NCBI GenBank assembly: GCA_016713965.1
Contig: JADJOC010000002.1
Location: 478,001 to 542,000 of the forward strand
Direction: 5' to 3'
DNA: 64,000 bases
Source: Chitinophagaceae bacterium
GTDB taxonomy: Bacteria > Bacteroidota > Bacteroidia > Chitinophagales > Chitinophagaceae
Part shown: positions 56,148 through 64,000 of the stretch, one piece after another
How the letters are laid out: each line of letters begins with the position of its first letter
Position numbering within the stretch: position 1 is the stretch's first letter
The notes under the pieces: model-generated
Database searches by the model: none
Seen by the model: the letters and a program-made list of their open reading frames with translations, nothing else
What the model was told of the DNA's origin: nothing
Position numbers and translations under genes: made by a program

Positions 56148-56166
56148 TTACTAAATAGTTTAGTAA
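56148..56166. promoter_or_regulatory. palindromic operator candidate upstream of umuD-like gene
   Basis: TTACTAAA-TAG-TTTAGTAA is a perfect 8-bp dyad with 3-nt spacer, 16 nt upstream of the ATG at 56183. By position it is a candidate LexA/self-repressor binding site controlling the SOS-type gene. Confidence 0.55.
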
Positions 56167-56182
56167 TTAAAAATATATTTAT

Positions 56183-56614
56183 ATGGATGTGGAAAAATTT
56201 TTTTCAGCGGGCTACCAGGGTAGCAAGCAATTTAACCAGCATGATATCCCTACTGCTAATGCAACCGGCTTTGGGGCTGCTGCGGATGATTTTATGGAAA
56301 GGGGAATAGACCTGAATGAGCAACTGATCAAAAACAAACCGGCTACTTTTTTTATGAGGGTTAGTGGCACTAGTATGAACGGTGCAGGAATTTATGAAGG
56401 GGATATTGTTATTGTAGACCGGAGCATTAAACCGCAAAACGGTAAAATAGTAATTGCAGTAATTGATGGTGAAATGCTGATACGGCGCCTTGAGATATCT
56501 TTTAACAAAATGCGGCTGGTACCGGAAACTACGAAACTGTCGCCGATAGAAATTAGCGAATTCAGTGATTGTAAGATCTGGGGCGTGGTGACTTGTATTA
56601 TAAGGAATTTATGA
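56183..56614 (+). CDS. umuD: UmuD-like S24 peptidase
   Basis: A 143-residue LexA/UmuD-type self-cleaving protein without a DNA-binding domain. The catalytic serine is in VSGTSMNGAGIYEGDIVIVDR and the lysine in NGKIVIAVIDGEMLIRR. The cleavage region is NATGFGAAADD near the N-terminus. It would assemble with the UmuC-like polymerase encoded downstream for mutagenic repair. The stop codon is TGA, showing TGA terminates in this genome. The original gap to umuC is filled by palindromes and a REP-associated transposase. Confidence 0.86.
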   Translation: MDVEKFFSAGYQGSKQFNQHDIPTANATGFGAAADDFMERGIDLNEQLIKNKPATFFMRVSGTSMNGAGIYEGDIVIVDRSIKPQNGKIVIAVIDGEMLIRRLEISFNKMRLVPETTKLSPIEISEFSDCKIWGVVTCIIRNL

Positions 56615-56639
56615 AATGCCTGTCAGGCTTGAGAGGGTT

Positions 56640-56780
56640 CCTTTTGAATTGCCTCGCCTTTTAAGGCGAGGGTAATAAGAAAAATTTGAATTTAATGATG
56701 GCTTTAGCCATCGCAGTTGGTGGCTAAAGCCACAGTAAAGAGTATAGTCTTTTATCCTCGGCCTAAAGGCCGAGGCAATT
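56640..56780. repeat. REP-like palindrome cluster
   Basis: Contains CTCGCC-TTTTAA-GGCGAG (56653-56670), TGGCTTTAGCCA (56699-56710), GTGGCTAAAGCCAC (56720-56733) and CCTCGGCC-TAAA-GGCCGAGG (56756-56775). The outer ends AATTGCCTCG and CGAGGCAATT are inverted. Such palindromes are the typical partners of the RAYT transposase that follows at 56888. Confidence 0.8.
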
Positions 56781-56887
56781 TATAAGAGCGGTGCAATTCA
56801 CAAAGAACAGTCCAATGAATATTATAATATCCAATAAAATAATTCAGGTATTAAAATAAATACACATTAATTGATAAAACTCTACTT

Positions 56888-57322
56888 ATGCCATTTGTAA
56901 AATTATGGGTGCACTTAGTTTGGGCTACAAAAAACAGGCAACCTTTATTAACTAAAAACATCCGCCAACAAGTATTTAATCATATCTGCGAAAACGCACA
57001 AGCTAAAAATATTTACATAGATTTTATAAACGGGCATGTAGATCATATCCATTGCCTGGTTTCATTAAACCAGGAGCAAAATATTGCCCAAATAATGCAC
57101 TTGATAAAGGGAGAAAGTTCTTTCTGGATTAATAAAAATAATTTATGTCGGCAAAAGTTTGAGTGGCAAGATGAATATTTTGCAGTATCTGTGAGTGAGT
57201 CTGGTGTAGATAAAGTTAGAGCGTATATTAAAAACCAGGAAGCTCATCACCAAAAGAAAGCTTTTCAGCAAGAGTATGATGAGTTTATAGAAAAATATGG
57301 TTTTACATTGATAAAGGGCTAA
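56888..57322 (+). CDS. REP-associated tyrosine transposase (IS200-like)
   Basis: A 144-residue Y1/HUH protein. It begins MPFVKLWVHLVWATKNRQPLL, has the metal-binding HUH in NGHVDHIHCLVSL and the nucleophile tyrosine in KVRAYIKNQEAHH. It is intact. It sits with its palindromes between umuD-like and umuC genes in the same orientation, so it may be cotranscribed with them. Whether it is a mobile insertion or a domesticated REP-maintenance gene is open. Confidence 0.87.
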   Translation: MPFVKLWVHLVWATKNRQPLLTKNIRQQVFNHICENAQAKNIYIDFINGHVDHIHCLVSLNQEQNIAQIMHLIKGESSFWINKNNLCRQKFEWQDEYFAVSVSESGVDKVRAYIKNQEAHHQKKAFQQEYDEFIEKYGFTLIKG

Positions 57323-57336
57323 AACCCACCAATATT

Positions 57337-58620
57337 ATGAAAGCCATTGTAGATTGCAACAGTTTTTACTGCTCCTGCGAAAGATTGTTCAGGCCGGAGC
57401 TGAATGACAAACCTGTTATTGTATTGAGCAATAATGATGGCTGTATTGTATCACGAAGTGATGAAGCAAAAGCTTTGGGCATACCCATGGCCGGGCCATA
57501 CTTTAAAGCCAAGCCAGTTATCGAACAATTTAACGTTGCTACCTTTTCTTCCAACTATACTTTATATGGCGATTTAAGCTGGCGGGTAATGGAAACCCTG
57601 AGAATGCTGATGGGAAAGGATAATGTAGAAGTATATTCTGTTGATGAAGCGTTTTTAGATTTAAGTAATGTTGCACCCGGGCAGTTGCAACATTTTTCAA
57701 TGCATATACGTAGAACTGTTGAACAGTGGACGGGCATAAAAGTTTCCGTAGGCGTAGCACCTACAAAAGTTTTGGCCAAAGTGGCCAATAAATTATCCAA
57801 AAAAAATAAAATTGCCACAGATTGTGTTTTGGTATTAGATACGGAAGAAAAAATTATTGAAGCCCTGCACCAAACACCAGTTAGCGATGTGTGGGGCATC
57901 GGCTGGCAGTATGCAAATAAATTAAAAGACATGCATGCCATATTTACTGCCTTGGATTTGCGGAATAAAAACGAAGACTGGGCAAAAAAACATTTAGGCG
58001 GTGTAGTGGGTATTAGGCTGCTTAAAGAATTGCAGGAAAAACCTTACATACCAATACAAGAAGAGCTGGTAGTAAAAAAAATGATTATGACCACCCGCAT
58101 GTTTGGCCATGCAGTAAATAATATTGCAGACATTAAAGAAGCCATTGCCACCTACACCTCCCGTGCTGCAGAGAAGCTGCGCCGGCAAAAAAGCGCTGCT
58201 ACCATCATCAATGTTTTTATTGTACCAAAAGAATTGAGGCATGATGCCGGGTTCCGTCGTGGCCAAAGCGTGGGTTCTTATGTAACATTACCTTTGGCTA
58301 CTTCTGCCACCAATGATCTGATAAAACCTGCAGTGCGGTTGATCGATAAGCTATTTGAAAAAGGGCGGCAATATAAAAAAGCCGGTGTAATATTAAGTGG
58401 GCTGGTGCCAGATACTACCATACAGGCCAATTTATTTGTAGAAGAAAAAGACAATTGTAAACGAATGCTGATGGACATGGTAGACAATGTGAATTTTGCC
58501 ATGAGGAACGATATTTTAAAATTTGCCGCATCAGGAACAGCAAAGAACTGGAAAATGCGCCAGGAGTTAAGAAGCCCGAGGTATACGACTAGGTGGGAGG
58601 AGTTGTTTGTGGTAAAATAA
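57337..58620 (+). CDS. umuC: Y-family DNA polymerase V catalytic subunit-like
   Basis: A 427-residue translesion polymerase. MKAIVDCNSFYCSCERLF carries the first metal aspartate, SVDEAFLDLS the catalytic Asp-Glu pair (~residue 104), SVGVAPTKVLAKVANKLSKK the finger/palm segment. A C-terminal little-finger domain and the short UmuC tail follow. It works with the UmuD-like protein upstream. Intact and of normal length. Confidence 0.92.
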   Translation: MKAIVDCNSFYCSCERLFRPELNDKPVIVLSNNDGCIVSRSDEAKALGIPMAGPYFKAKPVIEQFNVATFSSNYTLYGDLSWRVMETLRMLMGKDNVEVYSVDEAFLDLSNVAPGQLQHFSMHIRRTVEQWTGIKVSVGVAPTKVLAKVANKLSKKNKIATDCVLVLDTEEKIIEALHQTPVSDVWGIGWQYANKLKDMHAIFTALDLRNKNEDWAKKHLGGVVGIRLLKELQEKPYIPIQEELVVKKMIMTTRMFGHAVNNIADIKEAIATYTSRAAEKLRRQKSAATIINVFIVPKELRHDAGFRRGQSVGSYVTLPLATSATNDLIKPAVRLIDKLFEKGRQYKKAGVILSGLVPDTTIQANLFVEEKDNCKRMLMDMVDNVNFAMRNDILKFAASGTAKNWKMRQELRSPRYTTRWEELFVVK

Positions 58621-58965
58621 ATGCTGAATTGTCAAGATGTTAATTTGTTGAAATGTTAATTGGTTTATTTGGTAGTATAATTAATTGGGCTGTCAGCTTC
58701 ATACCTTTATTCACCTTCGGTACCGGCTCATACGCTGCTACTCTCCCGCAAAATGCGAGAGGGTATGCGCTGCTATCCGGCATCCATTGAGCGGTAAATC
58801 TTTATTTAACTTTAATGATGTTTTGTTGTAAACATGCCGCTCCTACGGAGCTATGCTACTCCTACGGAGCTATGCTACTGACATATCGCTCCTACGGAGC
58901 TTTAGATTATTGTTTGCAGCTAAAAAATTTTTAATTTTTAATTCTTCATTTTTAATTAACTACAA
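58621..58965. repeat. intergenic region with CTCCTACGGAGC palindromes
   Basis: No gene. 58832-58902 contains three GCTCCTACGGAGC-type palindromes in direct order. 58738-58762 has CTACTCTCCCGC..GCGAGAGGG, another hairpin. 58681-58800 resembles fragments of the other intergenic repeats (GCTATCCGGCATCC). Confidence 0.6.
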
Positions 58966-59877
58966 TTACCCAAACAAGCCGGGCTGCACAGCAATAAATT
59001 TTGGTTTTTCCAATTGCAAACCCAAAGCAGCATTTAATTTATCAACTACATAAACCGTTAATTCCGGCGAAAAAATTTCATCTTCCATGTGAATGAAAAA
59101 ATAGATTTCCTGCAAGCCATTTTGTACCCAAAATTTTATTCTTTCTATCCATCCATCTATACGTACATAATCCGTTTCGTGAAGGCAATTGCTTACATAG
59201 CGTATAAAAGTTTGGCTGTTGGTCAAATGCATGTGCACACAATCTCTTCTGCCACTGGTATCGGTAATAACTGCACCGATGTTTAAATTTTTTAACACTG
59301 CAAACAATTCATTTTTAATGGCAGCATTACTAAACCAATCCGGGTGGCGCACTTCTACAAAAAATTGAAATATTTTTGGCAATGATCCAAGAAAAGTAAA
59401 TAATTCATTTTTTCTTCCCGGAGAAAATGTTTCATTTAACTGGATGAAGATGGGGCCAAGGTGGTTTTTAAATGCGGTAATATTTTTTAAAAACTCATCC
59501 GTGAGCTCTTTTTTATCCAGCAAATTACCTTCATGGGATATGCCTTTGTACATTTTTGGACAAAAAATAAAATCTTTATTGCCTACTTTATCTGCCCACT
59601 TTTGTATGGTAGCTTCATCATATACTTTATAATGTGTGGCATTTAATTCAATCGTGTTGTAATGCTTAACATAATGCTCTAAAAAATCTTTTTCTTTTAC
59701 TTGGGTGGGATAAATTTTACCTATCCATTCCGGTACGCCCCATTTAGCGCAGCCAATATATACTTTTGGGGTTTGTACAGGTTTGCCAGGCAATATGGTT
59801 GCATTAAATGCAGGTTCTGCTGGCAAAGAAAAATCAATATTGCTGATTTGAGTTTCCGGTACTTTTCCGAATTTCAT
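58966..59877 (-). CDS. DUF72 family protein (YecE-like)
   Basis: A 303-residue TIM-barrel-like protein with YIGCAKWGVPEWIGKIYP, YNTIELNATHYKVYD, KWADKVGNKDFIFCPKMYKGISHE and FVEVRHPDWF, the standard DUF72 signatures. The family function is not established. It is downstream of the carotenoid genes on the same strand with a 25-nt gap, possibly cotranscribed. Confidence 0.88.
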   Translation of the reverse strand: MKFGKVPETQISNIDFSLPAEPAFNATILPGKPVQTPKVYIGCAKWGVPEWIGKIYPTQVKEKDFLEHYVKHYNTIELNATHYKVYDEATIQKWADKVGNKDFIFCPKMYKGISHEGNLLDKKELTDEFLKNITAFKNHLGPIFIQLNETFSPGRKNELFTFLGSLPKIFQFFVEVRHPDWFSNAAIKNELFAVLKNLNIGAVITDTSGRRDCVHMHLTNSQTFIRYVSNCLHETDYVRIDGWIERIKFWVQNGLQEIYFFIHMEDEIFSPELTVYVVDKLNAALGLQLEKPKFIAVQPGLFG

Positions 59878-59901
59878 GATTCAAGGGATTGTAAAAACGA
59901 A

Positions 59902-60581
59902 TTAATTTTTTATTTTTTCATAAATGACAACATTCATCAAAATTAACAACATTCCGTAAAAAATATCCTCGAAGGGAATAGTATAAATTCTGATGCCGAG
60001 GTTTGCTGCATTGTTATACAGCACTACCGGAATGGCAGTAAAAAACCGTTCACCACTAAAAATGGAATCAAAATAACCAGGTAAGAAATTAAAAAAGAAG
60101 ATGCATCAAAAGATGTAAAGAATTTTCTGAATAAATAAATTATTGCAATACAAACAGAAAGAAAAAAAAATGTATAGGAAGTATAATTTTTGTTGAAAAA
60201 AATAATGCTGGTAATAAATAAGGCTACAGCTAGCAGCTTTAGTACTGTGTTGCCTTGTGGTTTGTTTTTTATGCCGGGAAAATAACTTCGCAAACATTCG
60301 TAAATAAATATACAGCAGTAAGGCACTACAAAGAAAAACAGCACTTCTTCAACAGGCAGGTTTGATAATTTTATTCCTGTAATGCAATTTTCATTGAAAC
60401 TCCATATGCCTTTTGCGGTAAAATAAATGTCCCAGGCGATATAAAATAATGCCGGAATTACCATTGCAGGAAAAAGATATTTCCACTTTTTGTAAAAGGC
60501 TACTTTTTTATCAAAGCTTAGTAGTAGTGGGCCGACTAATGAAGCGGCTAATATGATGAGATATGTATGATGATTATTCAA
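59902..60581 (-). CDS. lycopene cyclase, CrtYcd-type two-domain (one frameshift)
   Basis: Integral membrane lycopene beta-cyclase of the heterodimeric/fused type, about 227 residues. The two homologous halves each carry a short conserved motif: SNLPVEEVLFFFVVPYCC in the first and TIPFEDIFYGMLLILMNVVIYE in the second. The second half is in another frame. One T missing from the T6 run at ~60047 breaks it; restoring it gives VNGFFTAIPVVLYNNAANLGIRIY. It converts lycopene to beta-carotene for the adjacent CrtZ. Confidence 0.85.
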
Positions 60582-60595
60582 TTTTTATTTTTAAA

Positions 60596-60780
60596 ACACG
60601 AATTGCACGAATTAGAACGAATTGTTTAATAATCGGTGGTGGTATGACAGTTTATTGTTCAAATATTTATTTTTCAAACACAAATTATGGCGGATTACAC
60701 GAATTGTTGCATATAGCTGAAAAAGCAAAAGTGAGTGACACAACGATGCTTAATAGTAGTGCAAAAGCTGGTTACAAAAA
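60596..60780. repeat. ACGAATT and GTGAGTGACACAAC intergenic repeats, second copy
   Basis: ACGAATT-type motifs at 60596-60630 and 60690-60705, then AAGTGAGTGACACAACGAT...AAAGCTGGTTACAAAAA at 60728-60780. The same two elements in the same order occur at 55285-55396. Confidence 0.65.
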
Positions 60781-61257
60781 TTATTTCGCATTTCTTTTTT
60801 TATCTTCTTTTATTTTATGCCAGTATTTTTTAGCCACAAATAACATTCCAAAACTTTCTCCTTCATGCTTATCCAAATGTTTGTGGTGCATTTTATGCGC
60901 CCAGCGTATCGTACGAATATAAGTATTATTACTTTTTGTAAACCATTTAAACCGTTGGTGGATGATTACTTCATTAACAATAAAATAAGCAAGGCCATAC
61001 ATGGCAATACCAAAACCAACTGCTGCTACCCAATATACTTTATTTTGTAAGCCCAGCATGATACAAAGCCAGCTTGGGATGGCAAAAATTAGGAAGAATG
61101 CATCATTCTTTTCAAAAAAACCTGTGCTTTTCTGATGATGGTCCCGGTGGAGGCACCATAAAAAACCATGCATTACAAAGCGATGGGTAAGCCATGTAAT
61201 ACCCTCCATAAGAAAGAAAGTAATTAATACAATTAAAATAAAAACTATAGCGTTCAA
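60781..61257 (-). CDS. crtZ: beta-carotene hydroxylase
   Basis: A 158-residue di-iron membrane hydroxylase making zeaxanthin from beta-carotene. Histidine boxes are complete: HRFVMHG, HRDHH and HKMHHKH, with four hydrophobic helices. Length is normal. It lies in the carotenoid cluster between CruF-like and lycopene cyclase genes. Confidence 0.93.
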   Translation of the reverse strand: MNAIVFILIVLITFFLMEGITWLTHRFVMHGFLWCLHRDHHQKSTGFFEKNDAFFLIFAIPSWLCIMLGLQNKVYWVAAVGFGIAMYGLAYFIVNEVIIHQRFKWFTKSNNTYIRTIRWAHKMHHKHLDKHEGESFGMLFVAKKYWHKIKEDKKRNAK

Positions 61258-61267
61258 CTTAAATAAA

Positions 61268-61964
61268 TTAATAAAATGTTCTTAGTAATAAAAAAAACAT
61301 TAGCTGTATTAATAACAAATTTACTGCGAATTTGTTGTGCTTATTAAATTTTCCGTATTGAAATGCCGATAATAAAATGATACTTATTATAAACCAGCTG
61401 AGGTAATTGAAAAAAGGTATTTCCAGACCAACCCATTGCCAATACCTTAGTTTTACCGCAACAGGTTCCATCACCCAATCAAAAAAAACTGCCAATGTTG
61501 CTCCATCAATGATTACCGATAATGATTTAAGCGCCATTGTTGACTCTTGCTGTTCAACAGCAATTTTATTAATTGCTTTGGTAAGAAAAGTGTGACCCAC
61601 AACACAACAACACTAAATAATTATAAACCAGTTAATGCCAATTAATATCGGCACTGATTGAATTTTTGGGCCCAAAACAATACCATAGCTGTAATTACCA
61701 AAAAGAAAACCTGTTTTTACTCCGATAATTTCTACTGCAATTCCTATGCATACACAAATGAGAAGAAAGCTATAAAAAAGAAATGTTCTTCCCATTTTGT
61801 GTCCAGATTAACAACCCAAACATCAATAATAAATTTACAGGGGTAGATTGTATAAAAAATTGTTTATCAAAAAACAAGATGCCAATTATCCCGATTGTAT
61901 GAAATACAATGGCTACTATTGTAGCGATCTCATGTTTTGTAACTGTATGTTTTGAATACTTCAA
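61268..61964 (-). CDS. CruF-like carotenoid biosynthesis membrane protein (two frameshifts)
   Basis: Three frames (61770-61964, 61613-61795, 61268-61600) add up to a ~230-residue polytopic protein of the carotenoid 1,2-hydratase-like (CruF, DUF422) family. Recognisable pieces are VEIIGVKTGFLFGNYSYG, GINWFIII, ALKSLSVIIDGATLAVFFDWVMEPVAVKLRYWQW. Breaks are near 61790 and 61605. Family members hydrate the psi end of gamma-carotene-type pigments, leading to monocyclic hydroxylated carotenoids. Its start overlaps the desaturase stop by 4 nt. Confidence 0.75.
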
Positions 61965-63455
61965 AATTTATTTTTTTTATAATCCTGCTGAACTAATTCG
62001 CTTACAATTTTAGCACTTTTTAAACAAAGTGGTATTCCGCCACCCGGATGTACGCTGCCGCCACAAAAATATAATCCTTTAATCTTGGCAGTAAAATTAG
62101 GATGCCTTACGAATGCTGCCCATTTTGAATTAGAACTTGTGCCATATAAAGATCCCATAAAAGAAGAAGTTCGCTGTTCAATTAAAACAGGATCTGTAAT
62201 TTCTTCTACCTCAATTAATGGTTCGATATCAGTTTTTAAAACATTATTCAGCTTTTTTTATAATATTTGCCCTTGCCTGCAATTTTAAAGTTTGCCAATT
62301 CTGCTGTGTGTTAGCCGGGGCATTTATCATAACAAACCAATTTTCGCAATCTGCCGGGGTATGGCCCTTTTCCATTTTGGAAGTTATGTTGACATATACT
62401 GTGGGGTCATTATACAATGTACCTTTTGTAAAAATATGTTCGAATTCTTCTTTGTAATTTTTTGTAAAAAAAATATTGTGTAATTGTAATGATGAAAATT
62501 CCTTTTTAATCCCCCAATAAAAGATCAGGGCACTGCTACTCCTTTCCTGCTTTAAAATTTTTTTTGCTTTGTCATTATCGGCCAAAAGATGTTTATATGT
62601 AAAATATACATCCATATTGCTTACTACAATATCTGCTGATATACTCTCATTATTTACTACTATGCCTTTTACTTTCCTATCAGAAAAAATTATACGCTGC
62701 ACCAGGCTATCAAAATTAAAGCGAACCCCTTTTTTCAAAGCTAATTTATATAAAGCGTTGATAATGCTTACCATGCCGTCGGCAGGATAAAATACACCTT
62801 GGTTTTGTTCTATATGTGGTATTAAACTTAGCATTGCGGGTGCCTGGTAAGGATTACTGCCATTGTAAGTGGCATATCGGTTGAATAACTCTACAGCTTC
62901 GTATGATTTAAATTTTTTTTTATTATAATAGTGTAATGTTTTGAATAAATAAACGGATTTTATAGAAAGCAATGCTTTAAAGATTCTTTTATGCCACCAT
63001 GTTTTTCTTTTATGCAAAGAGTGATTTAAAAAAACAGAGCCGATATTATTGTAAAGTTTTTTTGAGCTTTCTAAATATCTGGTAGTGGCTGATAAATCTT
63101 CATTTAATTTTTTATGCAATTCATCAGCGAACAAATTAATATCGCTATATGCATTTATTGCTGTACCATTTTCATAAAAATATTTACAGGCTATGGGTAT
63201 TTGCCGGTAAGAAAAATATTCTTGTATTGGTTCGCCGGCAATGGCAAAAATTTCTTCTATATTTTCCGGTTGGGTAAAAAGGGAAGGGCCTGCATCAAAT
63301 TTATACTTATCTTTTTCTATTAAATAAATTTTTCCCCCGGGATAATTGTTTTTTTCGAATACCTGTACACTAAAGCCTTGAACAGACAGGCGTATTGCAG
63401 CTGCTATTCCGGCTACGCCGCTACCAATTATAATTGCTGTTTTTTGTGTACCCAT
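61961..63455 (-). CDS. carotenoid desaturase of the CrtI/CrtD family (one frameshift)
   Basis: FAD-dependent phytoene desaturase-type enzyme, about 498 residues. It has the dinucleotide-binding N-terminus AIIIGSGVAGIAAAIRLS, DAGPSLFTQP, ATYNGSNPYQAPAM and PADGMVSIINAL, and the C-terminal FAD motif GLYFCGGSVHPGGGIPLCLKSAKI. The frame breaks at ~62250, where one A is missing in the A7 run; restoring it gives KLNNVLKTDIEPLIEVEEITDPVLIEQRTSSFMGS. Adjacent CruF suggests CrtD (3,4-desaturase of hydroxycarotenoids), but phytoene desaturation cannot be excluded. Confidence 0.82.
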
Positions 63456-63457
63456 TA

Positions 63458-63982
63458 TCAGGAACGATTTACTCCCGATAAATATGCTTCTATTTTAGGA
63501 AAAGCAATTTTAAACCATGCAGCATATTTTTCCGGGTGTGACGCTATGGTATTTTTTATATCTTCCATACTCATAAAACAGTAATCCATTACTTCCTCCT
63601 TATTAATTTCTATATTGCCATCATAGGTTCCGATAAATACATGATCAAATTCATTTTCAGTTAACCCGTTTTCAAAATCAGCTTTGTATGTAAAATGAAA
63701 TGCCTTTTTTAATGGTGTACTAAACCCTAGTTCTTCCCGGAGCCTTCTAGATGCTGCAGTTGCCGTATCCTCTCCGGGAATAGGATGGCTGCAACATGCA
63801 TTGGCCCATAAGCCACCGCTGTGATATTTCTTTTTATTTCTTTGCTGCAAAAGCATTTCATTTTTTTTATTAAAAATAAAAACACTTATCGCCCTATGTA
63901 ATAATGCCTGTTGATGAGCTGCGAGTTTTTCGATGGTACCAATGGGCTCATCGTTGTCGTTTACTAAAATAACTTCTTTCAA
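63458..63982 (-). CDS. idi: isopentenyl-diphosphate delta-isomerase, type I
   Basis: A 174-residue Nudix-fold isomerase interconverting IPP and DMAPP. It has the catalytic cysteine region NACCSHPIPGE, the Nudix-like RRLREELGF and the glutamates in TENEFDHVFIG and NKEEVMDY, with metal-binding HQ..LLHRA near the N-terminus. It is separated from the desaturase start by 2 nt and supplies precursors to the carotenoid operon. The window ends 18 nt upstream of its start, so its promoter is outside. Confidence 0.93.
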   Translation of the reverse strand: MKEVILVNDNDEPIGTIEKLAAHQQALLHRAISVFIFNKKNEMLLQQRNKKKYHSGGLWANACCSHPIPGEDTATAASRRLREELGFSTPLKKAFHFTYKADFENGLTENEFDHVFIGTYDGNIEINKEEVMDYCFMSMEDIKNTIASHPEKYAAWFKIAFPKIEAYLSGVNRS

Positions 63983-64000
63983 AATAATAATATTACAATA

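Overview
The window is a 64 kb, AT-rich, gene-dense chromosomal stretch from a member of the Bacteroidota, most likely near Chitinophagaceae. The basis is TAnnTTTG-type -7 promoter boxes, near absence of Shine-Dalgarno sequences, a type IX secretion C-terminal domain, RND/TolC sets, a TonB cobalamin receptor and a CrtYcd/CrtZ/CruF carotenoid cluster. Many ordinary and even essential genes (serC, pyrH, acyl-CoA ligase, carotenoid genes) are split by single-base insertions or deletions, nearly all in homopolymers and often compensating. I read these as uncorrected long-read sequencing errors and annotate each affected gene as one CDS.

Layout. 0.3-7 kb: a T9SS-secreted head-repeat/S74 protein, tRNA-Leu, trigger factor and an M16 peptidase pair. 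7-14 kb: a TetR-TolC-MFP-RND efflux operon (minus strand). 14-24.5 kb: housekeeping genes (DUF502, zinc phospholipase/nuclease-like, serC, DUF1015, TPR, YceI, acyl-CoA ligase, NarL-type regulator, tRNA-Arg, MarC). 24.5-34 kb: a riboswitch-controlled BtuB, an APC transporter, a TolC/HlyD pair, and a MurU plus AmgK-RapZ fusion for cell-wall sugar recycling.

34-47.3 kb is the outstanding region, an RNA-repair island. An RNA ligase and an HD-polynucleotide kinase run on the plus strand and converge on RtcB. On the minus strand, in transcription order, lie a 13-tRNA array, a YkuK/RNase H-like protein, an unknown basic protein, an AAA+ ATPase, degenerate tRNA-like pieces, a slipin/SPFH protein, a TROVE (Ro60) protein, seven tandem Y-RNA-like genes, and RtcB. 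The seven ncRNAs share a 5' block and a covarying closing stem. Several carry a circularly permuted tRNA whose acceptor stem is closed by a GCAA loop or a long insert, and one carries at least 25 nt of the universally conserved helix 69-71 segment of 23S rRNA. The tRNA array holds all four queuosine-type tRNAs plus Lys, Arg(ACG), Cys and Ser species, a set that overlaps strikingly with known anticodon-nuclease targets. My working idea is a combined repair (RtcB, ligase, kinase), quality-control (Ro60 with mimic RNAs) and replacement (spare tRNAs) system against RNA damage.

47.6-64 kb: an IS3-family element with a 3-bp target duplication, pyrH, a three-Cys-motif radical SAM protein with its partner tcmP cleanly interrupted by an IS630-family element, two DNA-repair-associated genes, a 2H phosphoesterase, an umuD-like/umuC pair separated by a REP-associated transposase and its palindromes, DUF72, and a minus-strand carotenoid operon (idi, CrtI/CrtD-type desaturase, CruF, CrtZ, CrtYcd).
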